From contig JAUWMD010000009.1 of the NCBI GenBank assembly GCA_030613345.1, positions 1-23,143 of the forward strand: 23,143 bases of DNA. Direction: 5' to 3'. The notes under the pieces were generated by a model that saw only the letters and a program-made list of their open reading frames with translations, had not been told where the DNA came from and did no database searches. Shown piece after piece: positions 15,868 to 23,143 of this stretch. Made by a program: the position numbers and the translations under genes. The stretch is from Candidatus Krumholzibacteriota bacterium. GTDB taxonomy: Bacteria > Krumholzibacteriota > Krumholzibacteriia > Krumholzibacteriales > Krumholzibacteriaceae. Numbering within the stretch: position 1 is the first letter of the stretch; each line of letters starts with the position of its first letter.

Positions 15868-18144
15868 TTGTCGGACCGCAAATGTGCTTCCCTGTTCAGA
15901 CTTGTCATAATCCTTCTCGCCATCTTCACAGTCATCTCGCTGTGCAGCTCCGACACCTTCGCACAGAATGAAGCGAAGGTGATGAAGAGGGTCAGGTGTG
16001 TCATCGACATATCAGGCCTGGGGCCGGTGGAATTCACCAATATCTCGGGACCGTGTGATCTGGTCTATACGGATCCGTATCTCGATCCCGACGACTATGT
16101 CATGATCGACACCGAGATCCTCGCAATGGATCTGATGGACGATATCATTTTCGTCCGCCTGAATCCCGGTCCTGTATCGCCCGGCAACTGCACCAGTCTT
16201 ACTCCCGGGATAGATTTTCCCGCGGAATCCTTCTTCGACGTCATGTACGAAGTGGAGCTGCCCGATCATTTTCCCGGCGAGCTGCTGATCAATTACGAGC
16301 CGATGCACCTGACCAGCATCATCGATCAATACCCGCCCTATTTTTCGTCATACGTCTATTTTGATCACCCGATCCTCCTCTACAACGAAGGCGGGACCGA
16401 AGTGGCGGCGATCCTCGAATGGGAAGAGCAGATACTTCCCTGGTACGAGCCCGAGGCTCACATCATGTGTACTACGGCCTATAAATCAGAGGTCGCCATG
16501 CTGAACGATCTGGGACAGATCGAGTTTCCGGCTTCGCTGAACGGCATAGACGACGCGGATATCGAATACGCCGAGTTCGGCCACAGACCCTTCGGCGACA
16601 CCGGTCCTTTCACCCCGTTCTATACGGACTTCAGCGGCGAGGGTACCCGAGCCTCCACGATAAACCCCATGGGCACGGGAGACGGCTGGTGCGGATACTT
16701 CGAGCCGGGCTCGGAACCGTTCGAAGAACAGGTATGGGAATGCAGGGTCGGGTTCTCAGCGCCTGAGCACGGATTTTTCTGGGATACCGTCCATGTATAC
16801 GTCGATCCCACTCCCCCGATACCCACCTTTACCGGGCACGACAGGGATTCGATCGGAGTATTCGAGGTCGATTCGTTTTTCGACATCACATATAAGCTCG
16901 ATGACGGGATGACCGGACCAGGAGTGGCCGAGATCCAGGCATTCCCGCTGATCCAGTCATTCGCGAGGCCTTTGACCACCATCGATCAACTCGGTCTCGG
17001 CACGCCTCTCGATGAGGCATCCTGCGGCCCGACCTCGGCGGCGTCGTGCCTGAAATATTTCGCCGATAACGGCTACCCCGCACTCGACAACCCCGGCGGT
17101 GACGAGAATAAGCCCAATCAGAGCGGCGAAGACATCGCCAGGGAGCTCCAGGGAGCGATGGGCACAGATTCAACCGGCACCAAAAACGCCGGAATGGTCT
17201 CGGGAATCAAGAAGTATCTCGAGGAACACAAAGCGGCGACCGGCTGGGAAGTCAGCTCTCACCCCGTTGATAACGATACCGACCTCGCGGCGATGTTCCG
17301 CGAAATGGAGGCCGACAGCGAGGATGTGCTTGTATGCCTCCAGGACACTTCCACCTCGGGCGGAGGAAAGATCGATACGATGGGACACTGGGTCACGCTC
17401 GGCTCGAGAGAGCAGATAAAGCACTCGGCCGACAGCACATCCCAGAAGATAGATTTTATGGACCCATGGGAAGGCGGCAGCACGGCTGACAACAAGTATG
17501 ACGTCGGCGAGGACGAGAACGGCAAACCCACCACCGAAGGGTACAATCTCGACGGCGCAGGCAACGCAAGGATAGTGGGCTACATAAAGGTATCCCCTCC
17601 CAAGAGCGGTGGCGGAGGCGGTTCGCGGAGCAGCCGAGCTCCCGGCAGCCCGTCTTTCGATCCCGGGTGGATCCCGATCGACGCGGGCATGGTCACCGGC
17701 AACGGGATCGAGGATACCCTGCACTGGGATACGTCGGGATTCGTGCCCGGGCTGTACCTGCTGGAAGTCATCACGACAGACGACCAGGGCTTCACCTGTC
17801 GAGACCTCAGGATGTGCCTGCTGATCGATCCGAGTACCGACGCCGATCCGGAAACTCCTGAGATCAAGACAGGCCTGCACGGTACGTACCCGAATCCATT
17901 CAACCCGACGACGACCATCGTCTACTCGATCGAGAGAGACGGTCCCGTCACGATGGCGATCTACGACATCGCGGGACGGCGCGTCAGATTGCTGATGGAT
18001 GGCAAGATGACCGAAGCGGGCCGCCACACGATCACGTGGGACGGCTTTGACAATAACGGGAGACGAGTCTCCAGCGGAGTCTACTTCTGCAGGTTCTTCG
18101 GCGCTGAGCAGACCTCATCTTCGAAAATGATCCTGCTGCGGTGA
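15868..18144 (+). CDS. Secreted protein with embedded C39-like cysteine-peptidase domain and C-terminal sorting domain
   Basis: The 758-residue protein is translated from a TTG start, supported by AGGAGGT 6 bases upstream. It has a signal peptide (LVIILLAIFTVISLCSSDTF). Residues 30-370 are Ig-like secreted modules. A papain-like domain follows: Cys386 in EASCGPTSAASCLKYFADNG, His507 in MGHWVTLGS and Asp532 in MDPWEGG. This is the order and spacing of C39-type or related Cys-His-Asp peptidases, so activity is plausible but untested. A GGGGGS linker (about residue 580) leads to further beta modules and the sorting domain (YPNPFNPTTTIVYSI, SGVYFCRF, SKMILLR). I assign the peptidase class by motif alone. 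Confidence 0.78.
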   Translation: MSDRKCASLFRLVIILLAIFTVISLCSSDTFAQNEAKVMKRVRCVIDISGLGPVEFTNISGPCDLVYTDPYLDPDDYVMIDTEILAMDLMDDIIFVRLNPGPVSPGNCTSLTPGIDFPAESFFDVMYEVELPDHFPGELLINYEPMHLTSIIDQYPPYFSSYVYFDHPILLYNEGGTEVAAILEWEEQILPWYEPEAHIMCTTAYKSEVAMLNDLGQIEFPASLNGIDDADIEYAEFGHRPFGDTGPFTPFYTDFSGEGTRASTINPMGTGDGWCGYFEPGSEPFEEQVWECRVGFSAPEHGFFWDTVHVYVDPTPPIPTFTGHDRDSIGVFEVDSFFDITYKLDDGMTGPGVAEIQAFPLIQSFARPLTTIDQLGLGTPLDEASCGPTSAASCLKYFADNGYPALDNPGGDENKPNQSGEDIARELQGAMGTDSTGTKNAGMVSGIKKYLEEHKAATGWEVSSHPVDNDTDLAAMFREMEADSEDVLVCLQDTSTSGGGKIDTMGHWVTLGSREQIKHSADSTSQKIDFMDPWEGGSTADNKYDVGEDENGKPTTEGYNLDGAGNARIVGYIKVSPPKSGGGGGSRSSRAPGSPSFDPGWIPIDAGMVTGNGIEDTLHWDTSGFVPGLYLLEVITTDDQGFTCRDLRMCLLIDPSTDADPETPEIKTGLHGTYPNPFNPTTTIVYSIERDGPVTMAIYDIAGRRVRLLMDGKMTEAGRHTITWDGFDNNGRRVSSGVYFCRFFGAEQTSSSKMILLR

Positions 18145-18162
18145 TACGAAGTTCGGGCGAAT

Positions 18163-18185
18163 GAAGAAAAGGCGCGACTGCGCCT
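18163..18185 (-). terminator. Rho-independent terminator, minus strand
   Basis: AGGCGC-AGTC-GCGCCT forms a perfect stem (18170-18185) followed on the minus strand by TTTTCTTC (18170-18163). On the plus strand no T-run follows, so it does not look like the terminator of the upstream gene. Confidence 0.5.
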
Positions 18186-18243
18186 GTAAATGTCGCTTTC
18201 CTTAGGTCATTTTCGCGTGTTGCATTTTAGCGGTTCCCTGTTG
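18163..18243 (-). ncRNA. Candidate small RNA of about 80 nt
   Basis: A good promoter on the minus strand predicts a start near 18243. A 6-bp GC-rich hairpin followed by TTTTCTTC ends at about 18163. Only a very short peptide frame (MQHAKMT) lies between them, so a non-coding RNA is more likely than a gene. It converges on the 3' end of the C39-like gene and might act there. No homology support was possible. Confidence 0.35.
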
Positions 18244-18249
18244 TCCGTC

Positions 18250-18279
18250 ATTATACCGCATGCTGCCATAAAGTATCAA
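18250..18279 (-). promoter_or_regulatory. Candidate promoter, minus strand, for the short transcript
   Basis: TTGATA (18274-18279) and a perfect TATAAT (18250-18255) are 18 bases apart. The only thing downstream before the hairpin is about 60 bases of non-coding sequence. Confidence 0.5.
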
Positions 18280-18683
18280 TCGGTTGCCTGACGTTTCCGA
18301 TGTTCCGTCGTATTCCCTTCGTATGATGCAACACCCGCCGGCCGGCGGCGTGCCCTCACCGACCTCGCCTTCCGCCTCTATCGAGTGATTATTCATATAT
18401 CTTCGAACGGCACTAACACCCTGTTTCATCAACAGCTTACCTGTGCAGCCGCCGAACCTGCCAACATGATCACTATAGCTGCATGGCCTGCTTCTTGTAG
18501 CAGGACGGGTGAGGAATGCATGCGTATATCTAAAGCGAGGCGGAAACATCAGGGCCGGTACGAACAGAATAACGGCGTTAAATAAGCGCTACGACATTCG
18601 ACGATATCTAAAGTACGACACCTGAGGGCTGAAACAGCAAGAATTACATTACAGAGACATCGAATCGAGAGAGGGTGAAGATC

Positions 18684-21600
18684 GTGCGTAACGCTGCGAG
18701 AACATTCTTCCCTGCGGCTATTGCCGCGTTGGTGTGCCTGCTCTTCACGGCGCTGACCAGTACGCCGGTCCAGGCACAGACCTACACGAGACTGCAGGTA
18801 CTCCTTCCGGGCGAAGTCATCGCACCCGGAACGACAAACGGCAAGGCCGGAACGCCGGTCGCCCAGGCGGCGAGAGTGCCGTTCACGGTACGGATCAGGG
18901 CATGCGACGACACATGGAACACGGTGACGTCGATCACCCACGCCGTTTCCATCTCGTGCACCGACGAGAGCGCCGACCTTACTGATCAGGTGACTCTGGC
19001 CGGCGGGGAGGCAGAGCTCAGCGCTACACTGAACGCCGGGGGGTCTTTCACCTTTACGGCCGGCGATCTCACCGACCCGACGATTCCCGACGCCGTATCG
19101 GCGGCGGTCGACGTCATGGTCCTGCAGGGATTCCTGTTCAACGACATCAGCCAGAAACACCGCTACGCCGGTGAGCCCGCGAGCTACACACTCACCGCGA
19201 TCGACGCGGGCGGGTCACCGGTGACAGGATTCACCGGCGCGGTCCGGCTGCGCGAGATCACGAGTTTCGGCGAGGGACGCATCTCCCCCGATCAGGTCAC
19301 CCTCACCAACGGGACCTGGGCGGGGCAACTGACGATGTACCGCGCCGACGAGAGCAGCATCAACCGCGGGAACGTCAACATCTATGCCTTCCTCGAATCG
19401 GCACCGGCGAAGAACGGGACGAGCGATCCGTTCATCGTCCATCCCGGTGCGTTCACCAGGCTGCAGCTGATAGTGCCGGGCCAGGATCCGCTGCCGGGAA
19501 GCGTCAGCGGTCTGACCGGATCGCCCGCCACGCAGGCGGCAGGTACGGGGTTCGTGGTCGACGTCTTTGCGACCGACCAGTACTGGAATCCCCTTCCGAG
19601 CTCGGATGTCGCGCTGATCACATCGAGCGACGCCGCAGCGAGCACACCGGTCTCGGGAGCTCTCAGCAACGGCTTCAGGCAATTCACCGTCTCGCTCGGA
19701 ACGGTCGGCGCGCAGACACTGAACGTGACCGACCAGACAAACGGTTCGATAACAGGCATGACGAGCGCGCCGATCACTGTGATCCCCAGCGCGCCCGATC
19801 ATTTCGAGATAAGCACCATCTCCTCTCCCGTCACGGCCGGTGTTCCGGTCGCCGTTACGATCAGCGCGGTCGACGTCGGCGGGAATACGATCCCCGATTT
19901 TCAGGGCGATGGCATGCTCGCGGCCAACACCGGCCCGGGCAGCATCTCGCCCGAGGCGATCACCTTCAGCGGCGGCGAGTGGACGGGCGAGATGACCTTC
20001 AGGGGAGCGGGAGCCGCCGTCTCGTTCACATGCTCCGATTACTCTACACCCCCTCATACCGGTACGAGCGGAAGCTTCCAGGTCCTGCCCGGCCCGCTGA
20101 CGGGGCTTCAGGTCCTTCTGCCCGGGCAGACGGCCCGCGGCGGTACTGCCACGGGATACAGCGGCGAGCCGGAGGCTCAGAACGCGGGATCGCAGTTCAC
20201 GATCAGGAGCCGCGCGGCGTATGAATACTGGAACCTCGTCCCCGATGTGACCGACCGGGTCTCGCTCGAGTCGACCGACCTCTTCGCCGGCATGCCGGCC
20301 GAGACTACACTGGTCGGCGGAGAGATCTCGCTGCCGGTGACGCTCTACTCATGCGGGATGCAGACGATAAGCTCCGGCGATATCGATGTTCCCGCCGTCA
20401 CGCCGCATACATCGCGGCCGGTAGAGATCATACCAGGCGCTTATGCGAGGATACTGCTGCTCGCGCCGGGTGAGGAACCCGCACCGGGCACCGAGGAAGG
20501 ACGAACCGGCACGGCGACCGACCAGTCGATAAACTACTCGTTCACAGTAACGGTCTATGCGACCGACCAGTGGTGGAACCCCGTTGCGGGAGTAAGCGAC
20601 GTGGTGCATATCACGTCGAACGACCCGCTGGCCGAGCTGCCGCCCGACACGCCGATGACTAACGGGCGTGCCGACCTGTCGCTGCGCCTCTCGACCGGCG
20701 GCTACCAGCAGATCACCGCGGCGAACGTCACGCAGCCGGCGATGCCGGTGAGCACGACGCAGGTACGCGCGATCTCGAGCGGGTTCCATCTCGAGGCCGA
20801 AGTAATCCCTTCGGCGGTGCAGGCGGGCGAGGAGTTCTCGCTCACCGTCAAGGTGACCAACGACGCGGGAAGCGTGATCCAGGAGATCAACTCGCTTGTC
20901 GAGCTGACATTCATGAACGCTTCGACGCAGGATCCGGGACGCGGCGAGCTGCTCGTGACGAGCTTCCAGCTCCTTCAGGGACAGCGCACCGTGACCGAGA
21001 CTTATACCTTCGCCGAGCCGATCATCATCGTCGCCACCGACAATGAGGGCAACGCTCCGGCGGCGACCGGCGTGCTCATCGTGAGTCCGGGCGATCCGGA
21101 CGCGGTAGAGCTGTCGTGCAGCCCCTCATGGGTCGGCGGCAAAAAGCACGCGACCGTTCGAGCGGCCGTGGTGGATGCGTTCGACAACGGCATCCCCGAC
21201 CAGGAGGTCATGTTCGAACTGATCTCGGGTGAGGGCACACTGACACAGATCGACTCGCTGACCGGCGCGGACGGCGTAGCGGAGGCCGATTTCCTCAGCT
21301 CGAAGGTGCCGGGACTAAGCACGGTGCGCGCCGAGGCCGGCCTGCTGGCCGCCGAGCTCGACATCGAGACGGCGCTGGTCGATCCGGGCCTGCCCGGCGG
21401 AACGATAACGAACTTTCCGAACCCGTTCCATCCGGGAGAGGGTTCGACGACGATCGCATACAAGCTTTCCGACAACGCAAACGTCACGCTCCGCATCTTC
21501 ACGCTGACCGGCAGTCTCGTTCTACGGGAGGATTTCAGCAACGGCTCGCCGGGCGGCATGTCGGGACTGAACGAATTCGCATGGGACGGCCGAAACGGCA

Positions 21601-21704
21601 ACGGCAGTTACGTCTCGAGCGGCGGGTATATCGTTCTCGTCGAGGCAGAGGGCCACGGCGAGACACTGCACGTGATGCGCCGCAGAGTCGGCGTCGTACG
21701 CTAA
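18684..21704 (+). CDS. Large secreted modular Ig-like protein with FlgD-like C-terminus
   Basis: The 1006-residue protein has a signal peptide (PAAIAALVCLLFTALTSTPV). A module LQVLLPGE-APGT-G-PxxQ-FTVRV-A-D-WN-V appears four times, its codons starting near 18783, 19452, 20097 and 20442. A second module (AGEPASYTLTAIDAGG and AGVPVAVTISAVDVGG) alternates with the first two. The C-terminal part has an invasin-like Ig segment (VDAFDNGIPDQEVMFELISG) and ends in a FlgD-like module: NFPNPFHPGEGSTTIAYKL, FAWDGRNGNGSYVSSGGYIV, and RRRVGVVR at the end. The end differs from the KMILLR class, so it may use another route or remain at the surface. The start at GTG 18684 is preferred over GTG 18675 because GAGGGTGA is correctly spaced for it. 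Thirteen bases separate it from the next gene. Confidence 0.8.
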   Translation: MRNAARTFFPAAIAALVCLLFTALTSTPVQAQTYTRLQVLLPGEVIAPGTTNGKAGTPVAQAARVPFTVRIRACDDTWNTVTSITHAVSISCTDESADLTDQVTLAGGEAELSATLNAGGSFTFTAGDLTDPTIPDAVSAAVDVMVLQGFLFNDISQKHRYAGEPASYTLTAIDAGGSPVTGFTGAVRLREITSFGEGRISPDQVTLTNGTWAGQLTMYRADESSINRGNVNIYAFLESAPAKNGTSDPFIVHPGAFTRLQLIVPGQDPLPGSVSGLTGSPATQAAGTGFVVDVFATDQYWNPLPSSDVALITSSDAAASTPVSGALSNGFRQFTVSLGTVGAQTLNVTDQTNGSITGMTSAPITVIPSAPDHFEISTISSPVTAGVPVAVTISAVDVGGNTIPDFQGDGMLAANTGPGSISPEAITFSGGEWTGEMTFRGAGAAVSFTCSDYSTPPHTGTSGSFQVLPGPLTGLQVLLPGQTARGGTATGYSGEPEAQNAGSQFTIRSRAAYEYWNLVPDVTDRVSLESTDLFAGMPAETTLVGGEISLPVTLYSCGMQTISSGDIDVPAVTPHTSRPVEIIPGAYARILLLAPGEEPAPGTEEGRTGTATDQSINYSFTVTVYATDQWWNPVAGVSDVVHITSNDPLAELPPDTPMTNGRADLSLRLSTGGYQQITAANVTQPAMPVSTTQVRAISSGFHLEAEVIPSAVQAGEEFSLTVKVTNDAGSVIQEINSLVELTFMNASTQDPGRGELLVTSFQLLQGQRTVTETYTFAEPIIIVATDNEGNAPAATGVLIVSPGDPDAVELSCSPSWVGGKKHATVRAAVVDAFDNGIPDQEVMFELISGEGTLTQIDSLTGADGVAEADFLSSKVPGLSTVRAEAGLLAAELDIETALVDPGLPGGTITNFPNPFHPGEGSTTIAYKLSDNANVTLRIFTLTGSLVLREDFSNGSPGGMSGLNEFAWDGRNGNGSYVSSGGYIVLVEAEGHGETLHVMRRRVGVVR

Positions 21705-21717
21705 CGCAGGAGGAGCC

Positions 21718-22998
21718 ATGAATCGCAGGCATACATACGGACTCAGAAGGCGTGCGGCGTCCCTGGCTCTCGGTCTCTGCATCATCGCGGCCACCGGGAC
21801 CAGCGCCCTCGCCCAGGAGGAACGAGGCGGCGCGGCGGGAGACTGGCTGTCGCACTACGCCACGGCCCGTACGGTGGGATTCGGCGGCGCCTTCGTCGCC
21901 GTTGCCGACGAACCGATAGGCGCGCTCTGGAACCCGGCAAGCCTGACGCAGGTCTTCCAGAACGTGATCTTCGTCGAGACCGCCCGCCTTTTCGAGGAGA
22001 CGACGATCAACAGCCTGAGCTTCGGCACGCCCGAGCGGCGTGTCATGCCCGGCTTCGGGATCACCGTCATCTCGCTCAACTCGGGGACGTTCGAGCGGAC
22101 CAACGAGCTCAACGACATCGTGGGAGAGTTCGGGGAGGGCGAGATGGCATTTGTGCTCTCCGCCTCCAAGAGCGTCTCGCGGCGTTTCTCCCTCGGAGCC
22201 AACATCAAGCTGGTCAGGCAGAAAATCGACGAATTCAGCGCTTCCGGCGCGGGCGTAGACCTCGGGCTGCTCTTCCACCTGCTGCCATCGTTAACGGTCG
22301 GTGCGTCGGCGCTTAACATCGGCGGCCCCGGCCTGACGCTGCGCGAGACAGAGGAGACCTATCCGGTCGACTACCGGGGCGGCCTCACGCTACGCTTCCT
22401 CGCCGGCCGCGGGATGATAACGACCGAGTTCTCGAGCCGTCCGGACTACGAGACGAAATTTCACGCGGGAACAGAGTTCTGGGTCCACTCGATGCTCGCG
22501 CTACGCGTGGGATACAATGACAGGTATTTTGCCGGCGGCGCAGGCTTCGCGCTTCCGAACGGTATACAGATAGACTACGGGATGTCCGATCACCTGCTCG
22601 GCGTCACGCACCGCATAGGCCTCTCGTACGGATTTGGCGGTTTCTACGCCAGTTCGCAGGCCGACCCGCCTGTCTTCTCGCCTATCGGAGCGCAGTCGGT
22701 CACGAGATTCGACCTGGAAGCGAGGACCAAGGCCGAAGCGGTAAGCTGGAGCCTCGATATCGTCGATAAATCCGGTCAGATCGTACGCCGGTTCAGCGGA
22801 GCAGGCCTTCCGCCGGCCCACGTGATGTGGGACGGCAAGAACGAGACGGGCATGCCGCTGGCCGACGGTGTCTATACATATCAGCTCGTCGTCATCGACG
22901 CCGAGGGCCGCAGGACCGGCGGCAGGAAACGCTCTGTAGAGATCACGACGGCCGGCCCCCAGGGGGACGTACCGATCATAATCGAAGAGGGCCGATAG
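21718..22998 (+). CDS. PorV/PorQ-like outer membrane protein with C-terminal FlgD-like Ig domain
   Basis: The 426-residue protein has a signal peptide (AASLALGLCIIAATGTSALA). The N-terminal motif VGFGGAFVAVADEPIGALWN with PASL is a hallmark of the PorV/PorQ family of outer-membrane barrels. PorV is the known shuttle component of the type IX secretion system, handing cargo C-terminal domains to the attachment complex; PorQ-like proteins may have related roles. Residues about 60-310 alternate barrel strands. The C-terminal 110 residues have a FlgD-like pattern (SLDIVDKSGQIVRRFSG, MWDGKNETG, DGVYTYQLVV). It follows the Ig-like gene by 13 bases, so the two are probably co-transcribed. The ATG has AGGAGG 4 bases upstream. 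Confidence 0.85.
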   Translation: MNRRHTYGLRRRAASLALGLCIIAATGTSALAQEERGGAAGDWLSHYATARTVGFGGAFVAVADEPIGALWNPASLTQVFQNVIFVETARLFEETTINSLSFGTPERRVMPGFGITVISLNSGTFERTNELNDIVGEFGEGEMAFVLSASKSVSRRFSLGANIKLVRQKIDEFSASGAGVDLGLLFHLLPSLTVGASALNIGGPGLTLRETEETYPVDYRGGLTLRFLAGRGMITTEFSSRPDYETKFHAGTEFWVHSMLALRVGYNDRYFAGGAGFALPNGIQIDYGMSDHLLGVTHRIGLSYGFGGFYASSQADPPVFSPIGAQSVTRFDLEARTKAEAVSWSLDIVDKSGQIVRRFSGAGLPPAHVMWDGKNETGMPLADGVYTYQLVVIDAEGRRTGGRKRSVEITTAGPQGDVPIIIEEGR

Positions 22999-23024
22999 AG
23001 CGGCCGCCGGGGAGAGTGGTAAGG

Positions 23025-23143
23025 ATGATCCGGACAGGACACATGAAAACATGGGCTGCGGTGACGATACTGTCGCTGTGCCTCGCCTCCGGCGCGGCTG
23101 ATGCCGGCGGGAAAAAGGCCGAAAAGGAAGCTGCAGTGAAGGG
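23025..23143 (+). CDS. Exported protein, N-terminal fragment (window edge)
   Basis: The open frame starts at ATG 23025 (GGGGAGAG about 9 bases upstream) or at ATG 23043 in the same frame, and runs off the end with no stop. The second start gives a compact signal peptide, MKTWAAVTILSLCLASGAAD, followed by a Lys/Glu-rich stretch (GGKKAEKEAAVK). It lies 27 bases after the PorV-like gene, so it is likely the third gene of that operon. Nothing more of its function can be read. Confidence 0.6.
   Translation, partial: MIRTGHMKTWAAVTILSLCLASGAADAGGKKAEKEAAVK

Larger units (their letters stand above)
18145..18683. other. Gene-poor spacer with a possible short minus-strand transcript
   Basis: About 540 bases between the C39-like gene and the Ig-like gene contain no convincing protein. 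Two short ORFs (18202-18549 minus and 18385-18585 plus) have no recognisable domain or ribosome site. The stretch holds a minus-strand promoter (18250-18279), a GC hairpin followed by a T-rich run on the minus strand (18163-18185), and a 6-base stem CCTGCT-N6-AGCAGG at 18487-18504. No clear promoter for the gene at 18684 was found. Confidence 0.5.

Noticed and set aside
18487..18504. Hairpin CCTGCT-N6-AGCAGG considered as a terminator
   Set aside because: No T-run on either strand and no gene end nearby.
18202..18549. 115-residue minus-strand ORF in the spacer
   Set aside because: No domain and no ribosome site. A strong-looking minus-strand promoter lies inside its 3' part, which suits a non-coding transcript better.
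18385..18585. 66-residue plus-strand ORF in the spacer
   Set aside because: Low-complexity composition, no recognisable motif and no ribosome site.
1..23143. CRISPR array, insertion sequence or tRNA
   Set aside because: No regularly spaced repeats, transposase motifs, terminal inverted repeats or cloverleaf-like sequences were seen by eye; a scan with a tRNA or IS tool would be needed to be sure.

Overview
The window is a GC-rich bacterial chromosome segment whose gene content suggests a member of the FCB superphylum. Candidates are lineages such as Krumholzibacteriota, Eisenbacteria, Latescibacteria or Gemmatimonadota; the exact phylum cannot be read from this sequence. The main clues are several large secreted proteins with the same C-terminal module (an NPFNP-type motif, a WDG turn, SGVYF, and a terminal KMILLR). 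This is the arrangement annotated elsewhere as a type IX secretion (T9SS type A) sorting domain or FlgD-like Ig fold. A PorV/PorQ-like outer membrane protein is also present.

Layout. (1) 1-4252, minus strand: a metal-uptake operon. It reads small Cys/His-rich membrane-anchored protein, coiled-coil outer membrane beta-barrel, TroA/ZnuA-like binding protein, then two ABC-3 permeases, the last cut by the window edge. No ATPase lies in the window. (2) 4351-6182, plus strand: an AT-rich control region with a perfect 8-8-8 inverted repeat, then an overlapping hipB-hipA-type toxin-antitoxin pair. (3) 6203-18144: a secretome cluster on both strands. It holds a gutted secreted protein with only the end of the sorting domain, a relic of another sorting domain, an eight-repeat propeller-like protein, an Fsr-like MFS transporter, a C1A papain-family protease, an alpha/beta hydrolase, and a second cysteine-peptidase-like (C39-like) protein. 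(4) 18145-18683: a gene-poor stretch with a possible short minus-strand transcript. (5) 18684-23143, plus strand: a probable operon of a 1006-residue modular Ig-like protein, a PorV/PorQ-like barrel with a FlgD-like tail, and the start of another exported protein.

How the parts relate. The metal operon looks like a route for Zn or Mn from outer membrane to cytoplasm. The secretome proteins probably leave the cell through, or stay anchored by, a T9SS-like pathway, and the PorV-like protein is the only visible candidate for that pathway. Five genes of the secretome cluster have a good -10 with an extended TGn element, so their promoters look alike. The two sorting-domain remnants at 6203-6811 show that these C-terminal modules are gained, lost and truncated here.
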